28,907 nucleotides of DNA from JAASSS01 sp021767745 (GCA_034189165.1 JAXHVN010000041.1:1-28907); one strand, 5' to 3'. Numbered from the stretch's first letter, positions 14,429 through 28,186 are shown. Program-made: numbers and translations. The notes: generated from the sequence alone by a model not told the origin.

Positions 14429-15769
14429 ATGAAGGTGACGGTGTTCGGCAGCGGCTACGTGGGCCTGGTGACGGCTGCGTGCTTCGCGCAGATGGGCAAC
14501 GAGGTGGTCTGCGTGGATGTCGACGCCGAGCGCGTGGCCGCCCTGCAGCAGGGCAAGGTGCCGATCCGCGAGCACGGGCTGGATGAGCTGGTGGCGGCGG
14601 GCCTCGCGGCCGGCACGCTGCGCTTCACCACCGATGCCGCCGAGGCGGTGGCGCATGGGCTGTTCCAGTTCATCGCCGTGGGTACGCCGCCGGACGAGGA
14701 CGGCTCGGCGGACCTGCGCTACGTGTTGCAGGTGGCGGACACGATCGCCACCCACATGGACGATTACCGCGTGGTCATCGACAAGTCCACCGTGCCGGTG
14801 GGCACGGCCGCGCGGGTGGCGGCGGCCCTGCGCGATCGGCTGGCCGCACGCGGGGAGGGCGCGGACTTCGCGGTGGTCTCCAATCCCGAGTTCCTGAAGG
14901 AGGGCAACGCGGTCGAGGACTTCATGCGGCCCGATCGCATCGTCGTCGGCACCGAGGATGAGCGGGCGATCGAGCTGATGCAGCGGCTGTATGCGCCGTT
15001 CAACCGCAAGAACGACCGCGTGCTGGTGATGGACGCCGCCTCGGCCGAGCTCACCAAGTACGCCGCCAACTGCATGCTGGCGACCAAGATCAGCCTGATG
15101 AACGAGTTCGCCAACATCGCCAGCCGGGTCGGCGCCGACATCGAACATGTGCGCATGGGCATCGGCAGCGACCCGCGCATCGGCCTGCACTTCATCTATC
15201 CGGGCATCGGCTACGGTGGCTCGTGCTTCCCCAAGGATGTCTCCGCGCTGGTGCACACGGCGCGCCAGCACGACTATCCGCCGCGGATCCTGCAGGCGGT
15301 GGAGGCCGTCAACCAGGATCAGAAGCACATGCTGCTCGCGCTGCTGCGATCGCACTATGGCGATCTTGCCGGGCGCAGCTTCGCGATGTGGGGGCTGGCC
15401 TTCAAGCCGGGAACCGACGACATGCGCGAGGCCCCCAGCCGGGTGCTGCTGGAGGCCCTGTGGGCCGCGGGGGCGCGGGTGCAGGCCTACGACCCGGCGG
15501 CCATGGACGAGGTGCGCCGGCTGTACCCGCACGAGTCGCGGCTGACGCTGTGCAACGATCATCTCTCGGCGCTCAACGGCGCCGACGCGCTACTGCTGGT
15601 GACCGAGTGGAACCTGTTCCGCAGCCCGGACTTCGCCGAGATGCGGGCGCGGCTGCAGGCGCCGGTGATCTTCGACGGCCGCAACATCTACGATCGTGCC
15701 CAGCTCACCGAGGCCGGCTTCACCCACTACGCCATCGGCCGGCCGCCGCTGCGGGCCGAGGCGCCATGA
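14429..15769 (+). CDS. ugd: UDP-glucose 6-dehydrogenase
   Basis: It oxidises UDP-glucose twice with NAD+ to UDP-glucuronate, a building block of acidic capsules and lipopolysaccharide. The 446-residue protein has the N-terminal Rossmann motif GSGYVGL (residues 7-13) and the TVPVGTA and NPEFLKEGNAVEDF segments. It also carries the central helix with YAANCMLATKISLMNEFANI, the catalytic cysteine Cys266 in GYGGSCFPKD, and the C-terminal UDP-binding domain with LAFKPGTDDMREAPS. All key residues are present. It lies 6.6 kb downstream of the wzi-wzc export genes, separated by unrelated genes, so a link to that polysaccharide is an inference. It is preceded by a TAGAAT element. Confidence 0.95.
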   Translation: MKVTVFGSGYVGLVTAACFAQMGNEVVCVDVDAERVAALQQGKVPIREHGLDELVAAGLAAGTLRFTTDAAEAVAHGLFQFIAVGTPPDEDGSADLRYVLQVADTIATHMDDYRVVIDKSTVPVGTAARVAAALRDRLAARGEGADFAVVSNPEFLKEGNAVEDFMRPDRIVVGTEDERAIELMQRLYAPFNRKNDRVLVMDAASAELTKYAANCMLATKISLMNEFANIASRVGADIEHVRMGIGSDPRIGLHFIYPGIGYGGSCFPKDVSALVHTARQHDYPPRILQAVEAVNQDQKHMLLALLRSHYGDLAGRSFAMWGLAFKPGTDDMREAPSRVLLEALWAAGARVQAYDPAAMDEVRRLYPHESRLTLCNDHLSALNGADALLLVTEWNLFRSPDFAEMRARLQAPVIFDGRNIYDRAQLTEAGFTHYAIGRPPLRAEAP

Positions 15770-15800
15770 CACGGTGTCAGGCATGTGGGGGCGCCGGGCG

Positions 15801-16748
15801 ATGAGCGCGCCGCTGGCGGTGCTGGTGATCGGTGCCGGCGCGGTCGGCGGCTTCTACGGGGCGCTGCTGGCGCGGGTCGGACACCGGGTCAGCGTGGTGG
15901 TGCGCAGCGACTTCGCCGCCGTCCGCCGTGACGGGCTGCAGCTCCGCTCGCCGCTCGGAGCGCTCTCCTTCCGCCCGGCGGACGTGTTCGCGGACGTCGC
16001 CGCCGCGGCCGCCGCTGGGCGCTACGACCTGGTCATGATCACCACCAAGGCCACCGCCGATCCTGCCGCGCTGATCGCGCCGCTGCTGCCGGGTGAGGCC
16101 ACCTTCCTGCTGCTGCAGAACGGGCTGGATGTGGAGCAGCCGCTGACCCGACGGTACCCGGAGCTGACGCTGCTGAGCGCGCTGGCCTTCATCTGCACCA
16201 GCCGGGTGGCGCCGGGGGTGATCGAGCATCAGGCTTACGGCGCCATCACCCTCGGCGCCTGGCCGCCGGGGTCGCAGGCGGGCGAGGCCATGGCCGCGCG
16301 ACTGGCAGCCGATTGGCAGGCCGCCGGCGTGCCGGCCGAGCACAGTGCGGACATCGCCGCCGCGCGCTGGCGCAAGTGCCTGTGGAACGCGCCGTTCAAT
16401 CCGCTTTCGGTGATCGCCGGGGCCAGCACGGCCGAGTTGCTGGCCGTGCCGGAGATCGAGGCGCTGGTGCGCCGGGCGATGGGGGAGGTGCGCGAGGTGG
16501 CGCAGGCGGCGGGCATCGAACTGCCGGCGGCGGCGATCGAGCAGAACCTGCACAACACCCGGCAGATGCCCCCCTATCGCACCAGCATGCTGCTGGACTA
16601 CGAGGCCGGCCGACCGCTGGAGCGCGAGGCCATCCTCGGCAGCGTGCTGCGCCGGGCGCAGGCCGCGGACGTGGCGGTGCCCACGCTGCAGGCGCTCGAT
16701 GCCCTGCTGGCGCTGCGCGAGAGGCAGCGGGCGGGCGGGGCGGCATGA
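15801..16748 (+). CDS. 2-dehydropantoate 2-reductase-like oxidoreductase (PanE/ApbA family)
   Basis: By family, it would reduce ketopantoate to pantoate with NADPH in the pathway to coenzyme A. The 315-residue protein has the Rossmann GAGAVGGFYGALLA near the N-terminus and an arginine at the end of the second strand (VVVRSD) that fits NADPH. It also has LLLQNGLDVEQ and a lysine in ARWRKCLWNAPFNPLS that matches the catalytic Lys of PanE, followed by the C-terminal helical domain. Its stop overlaps the start of the next gene, a FadB-like protein without a dehydrogenase core, by 4 bases. Paralogues in this family act on other 2-keto acids, so panE is not assigned. The ATG at 15783 is an alternative start six codons earlier; neither has a strong ribosome site. 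Confidence 0.8.
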   Translation: MSAPLAVLVIGAGAVGGFYGALLARVGHRVSVVVRSDFAAVRRDGLQLRSPLGALSFRPADVFADVAAAAAAGRYDLVMITTKATADPAALIAPLLPGEATFLLLQNGLDVEQPLTRRYPELTLLSALAFICTSRVAPGVIEHQAYGAITLGAWPPGSQAGEAMAARLAADWQAAGVPAEHSADIAAARWRKCLWNAPFNPLSVIAGASTAELLAVPEIEALVRRAMGEVREVAQAAGIELPAAAIEQNLHNTRQMPPYRTSMLLDYEAGRPLEREAILGSVLRRAQAADVAVPTLQALDALLALRERQRAGGAA

Positions 16749-18328
16749 GCGGCGAGATACCGCCGGTGCGGCTGACGCGCGAGGGCTCGCTCGCGATCCT
16801 GTGCATCGAGCGTCCGCCGGTCAATGCGATCGACCGGCAGGTGCGCGCCGGGCTGCACGCCGCGCTCGATGCGCTGCAGGCGGAGCCGGCCGCGGCCGTG
16901 GTGCTGTACGGCGCCGGTCGCTGCTTCATTGCCGGCGCCGACATCGGCGAGTTCGAGCGCCCGGGTGTGGCCGCCGAGCTGTCGGCGCTGGCCGACCGGC
17001 TGGCCGCGCTGCCCATGCCGGTGATCGCCGCCATGCACGGCGCGGCGCTCGGCGGTGGCCTGGAGCTGGCGCTGGCGAGCGACTATCGGCTGGCGCTGCC
17101 CGGCACACGGCTGGGCCTGCCGGAGGTCGGCCTCGGGCTGATTCCCGGCGCCGGCGGCACCCAGCGGCTGCCGCGGGTGATCGGCCTGGCGCCGGCGCTC
17201 GAGCGGATCTGTTCGGGCGAGCCGATCGCTGCCGAGGCGGCCGAGGCGCTGGGACTGGTGGACGCGGTGCTGCCGGGCGAGACGCCGCTGGCGGCTGCCC
17301 GCGCGTATCTGCAGTCGCAGCCGGCGCTCGCGCGGCGCCCGCTCGACCCGCAACCCTGCCCGGCCGATGCCGCGGCCTGCCGCGCATGGCAGGTTCGCCT
17401 GGCCCGCCCGGGGCCGGCCGCGCGAGAGCTGGCCCGGCAGGCGGTGTGCGCCGCCGCGCAGCTGCCGTTGCCGGCCGGCCTCGCGCGGGAGGCGGAGCTG
17501 TTCGAGCAGGCCCGCGCGGGTCGCGAATCGCAGGCGCAGCGCCGGCTGTTCTTCGCCGAGCGCGCCATCCCCCGGCGCCGCGAGGCGCCGGCCGAGGGCA
17601 CCGTGACGTGTGCTGCGCCGACCCGGGCAGCGCTGCCGGCGTGGCTGGTAACAGCCCTGGAGCGACTGCCCGCGGCGACGCCCGCAGTGCGGCTAGAGTC
17701 GGCCGGCACGCCGTGCCTGCAGGTGGTGGACGCGGCTGGCCGGCAGCTCGCCACGCTGCGGGCGGCCTGGCCGGCCCCTGCCCGGGTGCTGGAACTGGCA
17801 CCGGCACCGCCGGCGGCCGACGCGCTCGGCGCCCTCGCCGTGCTGGCACGGGCGGCGAGGGCGCTGCTGTTGCCCCTGCCGGGGCCGCAGTGCATCTCGC
17901 CGCCACTGGCGGCGGCAGTGGCGGTGGCCCGACAGCGGCTGGATGGCGCCGCGCTGGAGCGGGACTGGGCGGCCTTCGGCGGTGGCGTCTCGCTGGCCGC
18001 GATCGCCGGCGTCGGGGCGCCGGCGGTGGCCGAGGCCGCTGCCGGTGCGCCGGCTTCGCCGGGACTGCTCGCGTTGCTGGCCTGCTGGGCCGAGGCCGGC
18101 GCCGGCCTGATCGCGGCCGGCGCGGCGGACGCGCCGCTGATCGACCTGCTCAGCGTCAAGGCGCTGGGCTTCCCGGTGTACCGGGGCGGGCCGATGTTTT
18201 ATGCTGACGCGATCGGTCCGTCGCGTCTGGTGGCGGCGCTCGACATGCATCAGGCCGCCGGTCTCGCGCCGGCGCCGGCCCTGCGGCAGATGGCCAGGGA
18301 AGGCAGCGTTTTCTATCGAGACGGCTGA
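16745..18328 (+). CDS. Shortened FadB/FadJ-like protein: enoyl-CoA hydratase with eroded 3-hydroxyacyl-CoA dehydrogenase part
   Basis: Normal FadB/FadJ proteins (about 700 residues) hydrate enoyl-CoA and then oxidise 3-hydroxyacyl-CoA. This one has 527. Residues 1-190 are a good crotonase domain with the oxyanion-hole AGADIGEF and the catalytic glutamates in GAALGGGLELAL and GLPEVGLGLIPG. The FadJ-style linker ESQAQRRLFFAERA follows, ending near 272. After that the expected NAD-binding GxGxxG and the GLHFFSP catalytic histidine are absent. A short Ala/Pro-rich stretch leads straight to segments like the C-terminal helical domain, ending with GFPVYRGGPMFYAD (about 474). I infer a deletion of about 150 residues. 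The reading frame is intact and codon bias is normal, so it is probably a working hydratase and not a pseudogene. It sits in the beta-oxidation block before the thiolase. Confidence 0.85.
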   Translation: MSGEIPPVRLTREGSLAILCIERPPVNAIDRQVRAGLHAALDALQAEPAAAVVLYGAGRCFIAGADIGEFERPGVAAELSALADRLAALPMPVIAAMHGAALGGGLELALASDYRLALPGTRLGLPEVGLGLIPGAGGTQRLPRVIGLAPALERICSGEPIAAEAAEALGLVDAVLPGETPLAAARAYLQSQPALARRPLDPQPCPADAAACRAWQVRLARPGPAARELARQAVCAAAQLPLPAGLAREAELFEQARAGRESQAQRRLFFAERAIPRRREAPAEGTVTCAAPTRAALPAWLVTALERLPAATPAVRLESAGTPCLQVVDAAGRQLATLRAAWPAPARVLELAPAPPAADALGALAVLARAARALLLPLPGPQCISPPLAAAVAVARQRLDGAALERDWAAFGGGVSLAAIAGVGAPAVAEAAAGAPASPGLLALLACWAEAGAGLIAAGAADAPLIDLLSVKALGFPVYRGGPMFYADAIGPSRLVAALDMHQAAGLAPAPALRQMAREGSVFYRDG

Positions 18329-18330
18329 AG

Positions 18331-18358
18331 CGGGCGGCGGGCCACCACGCCCCGCCCG
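18331..18358 (+). other. Intergenic hairpin between the FadB-like gene and the thiolase gene
   Basis: CGGGCG (18331-18336) pairs with CGCCCG (18353-18358), then after a two-base bulge GGGC pairs with GCCC, with a six-base loop. There is no T-tract, so it is not an obvious terminator. It could set different mRNA stability for the two genes. Confidence 0.4.
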
Positions 18359-18397
18359 TAACCGGCCGCAACAGGATTTTCTAAGGAGTAGGGACTC

Positions 18398-19582
<1,185 letters not shown>

Positions 19583-19611
19583 CGTAGGTCCTGCCACTCA
19601 CGGCGGGCAGG

Positions 19612-19646
19612 AAGCCCGGGGTCGTCATGCGGCTCCGGGCTTTTTT
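19612..19646 (+). terminator. Intrinsic terminator after thiolase gene
   Basis: AAGCCCGG (19612-19619) pairs with CCGGGCTT (19635-19642), running into a TTTTTT tract at 19641-19646. It ends only 38 bases before the acyl-CoA dehydrogenase start. Confidence 0.85.
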
Positions 19647-19684
19647 CTTGGCCCTTGCGCCAGTGTTTTCTGCGGAGAGCATCC

Positions 19685-21418
19685 ATGATCGACTATCAGG
19701 CACCACTCACGGACATGCAGTTCGTGCTCGAGCACCTCGTGGGCGAGCGGCTCGCCGGGCTGGCGCCGTTCGCCGCGCTGGACCGCGAGACCATCGGCGC
19801 GGTGCTGCAGGAGGCCGCGCGGCTGGTAGAGGCGGAGATCGCGCCGCTGAACGCCGCCGGCGATCGCCAGGGCTGCCGCCTGCAGGAGACGGCGGTGCAG
19901 ACGCCGGCGGGATTTCCCGCTGCCTACCAGGCGTTTGTGGACGGCGGCTGGCAGGGGCTCTCGCTGCCGGAAGTGGACGGCGGGCAGGGGTTGCCCTACC
20001 TCTACAGCCACGTGCTGATGGACATGCTGGCCGCCGCCAACAGCGCCTTCTCGCTCTATCCGATGTTGACGCAGAGCGCCTGCGAGGCGCTGCGCCTGCA
20101 CGGCAGCGAGGCGCTGCGGGACCGCTACCTCGCCACGCTGACCTCCGGCCGGTTCGCCGGCACCATGTGCCTGACCGAGCCGCAGGCGGGCAGCGATCTG
20201 AGCCTGATCCGTACCCGCGCCGAGCCGGACGGGGCGGATGCCGCCGGGCCGGCCTACCGGCTGACGGGCACCAAGATCTTCATCACCGGCGGTGAGCAGG
20301 ATCTGAGCGAGAACATCGTGCACATGGTGCTCGCCCGCCTGCCGGACGCGCCGGCCGGCGTCGAGGGCATCAGCCTGTTCCTGGTGCCGAAGTTGCTGCC
20401 GGACGGCGAGCGCAACGCGGTCTACTGCCGGGGGTTGGAGCAGAAGATGGGCATCCACGGCGCCTCGACCTGCGTGATGGGCTTCGAGGGCGCGCGGGGC
20501 TGGCTGGTCGGGGAGGCCAACCGCGGCCTGCGCCACATGTTCACGATGATGAACCTCGCCCGCCTGGCCGTCGGCAGCCAGGGGCTCGGCATTGCCGAGG
20601 CGGCGGCCCAGCGGGCGCTGGGCTATGCCCGCGAGCGGCTGCAGGGCCGGCCGGGCAAGGGTCAGCGCACCGGCGAGACGGTGCCGATCGTGGCGCATGC
20701 CGAGGTGCGCCGGATGCTGCTGCGGCTGCGGACCGGCGCGGAGGGCGCACGCATGCTCGCCTATGACGTGGCCGCCGAGGTCGACGTGGCCCGTCATCAC
20801 GCCGACCCGGCCCGGCGCGAGCAGGCGGCCGGCTACGTCGAGCTGATGACGCCCATCTGCAAGGCCGGGCTGACCGACATCGGCCTGGCGAACGCGAGCC
20901 TGGCGGTGCAGGTCTACGGTGGGCACGGCTACATCCGCGACAACGGCGTGGAGCAGCTGCTGCGGGACGCCAAGATCAACTGCCTCTACGAGGGCACCAA
21001 CGGCATCCAGGCGATCGACCTGGTGGCCCGCAAGCTGCGCCTGGCGGACGGGGCGCTGCCGGAAATCCTGTTCCGCCGGGTGGCCAAGGCGCCGGCCGAG
21101 GGTGCCTTCGCGCCGCTGCCGGCGCTGCTGGCGCAGGCACGCGAGGTGACCGCGCGGCTGCAGGCCCGGCTTGCGGCCGGCGAGGATGTGACGGGCCTGG
21201 CCTACCCCTACCTGGAGGGCATGCTGCGGCTGGCCCTGGCCGGGCAGTGGGCGCGGGCGCAGCAGGCGGCGCCGGCACTGGCGCCGGCACAGGCAGCGCG
21301 CAAGCAGGCGGCGGCGGTGTTCTTCGCGCGCACCGAGCTCGCCCGCGCCCGGGCCGAATTCGAGATCGCCGCGCAGGACCCGGCCGAGTGCGCGCTGGCC
21401 GATCCGGCGCTGGTGTAG
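19685..21418 (+). CDS. Acyl-CoA dehydrogenase, long form with C-terminal extension
   Basis: This flavoenzyme introduces the 2,3 double bond in acyl-CoA and passes electrons to electron transfer flavoprotein, whose genes follow. The 577-residue length and start (MIDYQAPLTDMQFVLEHL) fit the subgroup that carries an extra N-terminal segment and a C-terminal helical domain, which includes DmdC-type enzymes. Visible motifs are the FAD-binding CLTEPQAGSDLS and FITGGEQD, the fold-typical YGGHGYIRDNGVEQLLRDAK, and the catalytic glutamate Glu436 in CLYEGTNGIQ. GGAGA lies upstream of the ATG. The preceding terminator is so close that its promoter must lie within or before it. The substrate is uncertain; medium or long chains are plausible from the neighbours. 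Confidence 0.9.
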   Translation: MIDYQAPLTDMQFVLEHLVGERLAGLAPFAALDRETIGAVLQEAARLVEAEIAPLNAAGDRQGCRLQETAVQTPAGFPAAYQAFVDGGWQGLSLPEVDGGQGLPYLYSHVLMDMLAAANSAFSLYPMLTQSACEALRLHGSEALRDRYLATLTSGRFAGTMCLTEPQAGSDLSLIRTRAEPDGADAAGPAYRLTGTKIFITGGEQDLSENIVHMVLARLPDAPAGVEGISLFLVPKLLPDGERNAVYCRGLEQKMGIHGASTCVMGFEGARGWLVGEANRGLRHMFTMMNLARLAVGSQGLGIAEAAAQRALGYARERLQGRPGKGQRTGETVPIVAHAEVRRMLLRLRTGAEGARMLAYDVAAEVDVARHHADPARREQAAGYVELMTPICKAGLTDIGLANASLAVQVYGGHGYIRDNGVEQLLRDAKINCLYEGTNGIQAIDLVARKLRLADGALPEILFRRVAKAPAEGAFAPLPALLAQAREVTARLQARLAAGEDVTGLAYPYLEGMLRLALAGQWARAQQAAPALAPAQAARKQAAAVFFARTELARARAEFEIAAQDPAECALADPALV

Positions 21419-21441
21419 GCCGGCGCAGGAGCGGCTCGTGT

Positions 21442-21447
21442 TAACAT
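21442..21447 (+). promoter_or_regulatory. Candidate -10 element of etfBA
   Basis: TAACAT hexamer, an A/T island 103 bases before the etfB start in the 131-base spacer after the acyl-CoA dehydrogenase gene. No clear -35. The rest of the spacer holds a short GCCGG-rich repeat near 21495 but no gene. Confidence 0.3.
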
Positions 21448-21549
21448 TCCGGCCTTTGTCCGCCGCGGCACCGTGTCAGCGCCAGTGGCGAGCCGGGCCG
21501 GGCCGGGCATGACCGGCTTCATCTAAACGGACGTGGAGCAGACGACATC

Positions 21550-22295
<746 letters not shown>

Positions 22296-22296
<1 letters not shown>

Positions 22297-23246
22297 TGGC
22301 TAAGGTGCTGGTAATCGGAGAACAGCTGAACGGTGCGCTGAGCGCGGCGACGCCCAAGGTGGTGGCCTGTGCCCAGGCGCTGAACCCGGAATCGATCGAC
22401 GTGGCGCTGTTCGGCGCCGGCGATCTGGCCGGTGCGGCCGAGGCGGCGGCGAAGTTCGCCGGCGTCGGCAAGGTGCTCACCGTGAGCAATCCGGCCAACG
22501 AGCATCCGCTGGCCGCGGTACTGGCGCCGCAGATCGAGGCGCTGATCAGCGAGGGCGGCTACACGCACGTGCTCGCCAGCAGCTCGACCACCGGCAAGGA
22601 TGTACTGCCGCGCGTGGCTGCCAAGCTCGGCGTGACGCAGGTCACCGACATCATGGCCGTGCACGGTGCCAACAGCTTCACGCGCCCGACCTACGCCGGC
22701 AACGCGCTGGTGACGGTCGAGGTGCCCGAGGGACAGATCGTGCTCGGCACCGTGCGTGGCGCCTCCTGGCAGGCGGCCGAGGAAGGCGGCAGCGGCGCGG
22801 TCGAGAGCCGTGAGCTCGGCGTGGAACTGCCGAGCCACACGCGTTTCGTCTCGCAGGAGACCAGCAAGAGCGACCGGCCGGACCTGCAGACCGCGCCGAA
22901 GGTGGTTTCCGGTGGCCGGGGCGTTGGCAGCGAGGAGAACTTCAAGGTGATCTTCAGCCTCGCCGACAAGCTCGGCGCGGCCGTGGGCGCCTCGCGTGCC
23001 GCGGTGGACGCCGGCTACGTGCCGAACGAGATGCAGGTCGGCCAGACCGGCAAGATCATCGCGCCGGAACTGTACGTCGCGGTCGGCATCTCCGGCGCCA
23101 TCCAGCATCTGGCCGGCATCAAGGACGCCGGCACGATCGTCGCCATCAACAAGGACGAGGAAGCGCCGATCTTCGAGATCGCCGACGTCGGCCTGGTGGG
23201 CGACCTGTTCGAGGTGCTGCCGGCGCTGGAGAAGGAGCTGTCCTAG
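22296..23246 (+). CDS. etfA: Electron transfer flavoprotein subunit alpha
   Basis: EtfA carries the redox-active FAD of ETF. The 316 residues begin MAKVLVIGEQLNGALS with the short N-terminal domain. The C-terminal FAD domain has VVSGGRGVGSEENF, ASRAAVDAGYVPNEMQVGQT, GKIIAPELYVAVGISGAIQH and IVAINKDEEAPIFEIADVG, all hallmark segments. The start overlaps the etfB stop (TAATG), so the subunits are translated together in equal amounts. A strong terminator follows 26 bases later and closes the block. Confidence 0.95.
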
Positions 23247-23272
23247 CCTCCTGCTTCCCGCTCGCACGAGAC

Positions 23273-23298
23273 GACGGCGCCTTCATGGCGCCGTCTTT
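23273..23298 (+). terminator. Intrinsic terminator after etfBA
   Basis: A perfect 9-bp stem (GACGGCGCC, 23273-23281, with GGCGCCGTC, 23287-23295) encloses a TTCAT loop and is followed by TTT. Confidence 0.8.
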
Positions 23299-23363
23299 CG
23301 TTGCGCTTGTGGCGCCTGCCGGCGACGGCTATCGTCCCGGCAGCCTGTTCTCAAGGAGCTGAG

Positions 23364-23759
23364 ATGTCTGCTGAAATCTTCTGGCTGGCGCTGACGGCCA
23401 TCGCCACCGGGCTCATGTTTCTGCCCTACGTGCTGAACCGCATCCAGGTACGGGGCTTGTTCGGCGCCATGTCGAACCCACGGGCGGACGACCTGCCCGA
23501 GTCGGAGTGGGCGCAGCGGGCCATGCGCGCGCACGGCAATGCGGTGGAGAATCTGGTCGTCTTTACCGCACTGATCGTGGCCGTGGAAGCCAGTGGCGCC
23601 AACAGCGGACTCACCGCCTTCGCCGCCGCGCTGTTTTTCTGGGCGCGGCTGGCACACTACCTCATCTACACCGCCGGCATCCCCATCGCCCGTACGCTCG
23701 CCTTCGGCATTGGCCTGCTTGCCGAGATCCTGCTGGTGTTGGGATTGCTCGGCGGCTGA
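23364..23759 (+). CDS. MAPEG-family membrane protein
   Basis: MAPEG proteins are small four-helix membrane proteins, some with glutathione-dependent activity on lipid or xenobiotic substrates; most bacterial members are uncharacterised. The 131-residue protein has a hydrophobic first helix (IFWLALTAIATGLMFLPYVL). The conserved ERAMRAHGN-like segment appears here as QRAMRAHGNAVENLVVF, which holds the glutathione-binding type residues Arg, His, Asn and Glu. Two further hydrophobic stretches follow (AAALFFWARLAHYLIYTAG, TLAFGIGLLAEILLVLGLLG). AAGGAG precedes the ATG by about 7 bases. A TATCGT sequence at 23330 could be its -10. It stands alone between the etfBA terminator and an oxidoreductase gene 80 bases downstream. 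Confidence 0.85.
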   Translation: MSAEIFWLALTAIATGLMFLPYVLNRIQVRGLFGAMSNPRADDLPESEWAQRAMRAHGNAVENLVVFTALIVAVEASGANSGLTAFAAALFFWARLAHYLIYTAGIPIARTLAFGIGLLAEILLVLGLLGG

Positions 23760-23839
23760 TCCGCAGACGACGGGCGCCGAGCGGCGGGTACCGGTCGCTT
23801 GCCGGCAGCCGCGGGCCGGGCGTTGCGCAGGAGCCAGAC

Positions 23840-24829
23840 ATGAAGGTCATCGCCATCCAGGGCCATGGCGGCCCAGACGTGCTGCAGCTGGTGGACCGGG
23901 AGCTGCCCGCGCCCGGCCGGGGAGAGGTGCGTGTCGAGGTGCGCGCCGCCGGCGTCAACCGCGCGGATCTGCTGCAGCGCCAGGGCCTGTATCCGCCGCC
24001 GCCGGGCGTGGCCGCCGACGTGCCGGGACTCGAATACGCCGGCACGGTGGCCGAGCTCGGCCCCGGCTGCACGCTCAGGCAGCTCGGCGATCCGGTCATG
24101 GGCCTGGTCGCCGGCGGCGCCTATGCGCAGTCCCTGCTCGTGCACGAGCGCGAGACGATCGCCGTGCCCGAGGCACTGCCGCTGGCAGCCGCAGCCGGCG
24201 TGCCGGAGGCGTTCCTGACCGCCTACCGCGCGCTGTTCCTGGAAGGCGGGCTCGGCGCCGGGGACTGGTGCGTCATCCGGGCGGCGACCTCGGGCGTGGG
24301 ACTCGCCGCCGGCCAGCTCGCCGGCGCCTTCGCCGCGCAGGCGCTCGGCACCGGCCGCGACGCACAGCGGCTGGCGCGGGCGGCCGCCACCGCCGGCTTC
24401 GCGGCGACGCATGTGGAGGGCAGCGGCCCGCTCGCCGAGGCCGTACGCGCCCATAGCGGCGGGCCCGGCGCCGCCGTGGTGCTGGACCTGCTCGGCGGTG
24501 GTCATCTGCAGGAGAACCTGCAGGCGGCAGCCGAGGAGGGCACGGTGGTCTCGGTCGGCCTGCTCGCCGGCACGCAGGATCGCATCGATCTCGGCGCGCT
24601 GCTGATGCGCCGGCAGCGGCTGATCGCCATGACGATGCGTAGTCTGCCACTGGAGCGTCGCATCGCCCTGGCACGCCTGTTCGAGCGGCGACTCTCGCCC
24701 CTGTTCGCCGCCGGCCGGCTCAAGCCCACGATCGACCGGCACTTCCCGCTGGCCGATGCCGCCGAGGCTCACCGCCACATGGCCCAGAACCACCACCTCG
24801 GCAAGCTCATACTTATCAACACCGGCTAG
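23840..24829 (+). CDS. NADPH:quinone oxidoreductase, zinc-free MDR family (PIG3-like)
   Basis: This medium-chain dehydrogenase/reductase probably reduces quinones or other reactive carbonyls with NADPH. The 329-residue protein opens MKVIAIQGHGGPDVLQLVDR. It carries the quinone-oxidoreductase stretch AAGVNRADLLQRQGLYPPPP and VPGLEYAGTVAELG, and a nucleotide-binding loop at AATSGVGLAAGQLAGAF in place of the usual GGASGVGTAAIQLA. It ends with FPLADAAEAHRHMAQNHHLGKLIL. The zinc ligands of alcohol dehydrogenases are absent. The YPPPP form points to the PIG3/QOR2-like branch. AGGAG lies about 8 bases upstream of the ATG. It may be cotranscribed with the MAPEG gene; both would fit detoxification. 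Confidence 0.88.
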   Translation: MKVIAIQGHGGPDVLQLVDRELPAPGRGEVRVEVRAAGVNRADLLQRQGLYPPPPGVAADVPGLEYAGTVAELGPGCTLRQLGDPVMGLVAGGAYAQSLLVHERETIAVPEALPLAAAAGVPEAFLTAYRALFLEGGLGAGDWCVIRAATSGVGLAAGQLAGAFAAQALGTGRDAQRLARAAATAGFAATHVEGSGPLAEAVRAHSGGPGAAVVLDLLGGGHLQENLQAAAEEGTVVSVGLLAGTQDRIDLGALLMRRQRLIAMTMRSLPLERRIALARLFERRLSPLFAAGRLKPTIDRHFPLADAAEAHRHMAQNHHLGKLILINTG

Positions 24830-24937
24830 TTCCACGGCGGTGCCATCCCGCCAGCAGAGTTCAGTGATTGTCCGCGAGCCCAGTACGGTCACCCGCGATC
24901 TGGCCAGTTTTGATCCCTGCAGCAGCGTGTTCGCCGC
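24830..24937. other. Island-edge intergenic stretch, no gene
   Basis: Between the convergent quinone oxidoreductase and hsdR. No gene or strong terminator is seen. The sequence around 24898-24920 (CTGGCCAGTTTTGATCC) is more A/T-rich than its surroundings and faintly recalls spacer sequence near some insertion elements, but I cannot place it. This is the likely left border of the restriction island. Confidence 0.35.

Positions 24938-28185
<3,248 letters not shown>

Positions 28186-28186
<1 letters not shown>

Noticed and set aside
24895..24925. Insertion-sequence remnant at the restriction island border
   Set aside because: The resemblance is faint, with no inverted ends, target duplication or transposase fragment visible.
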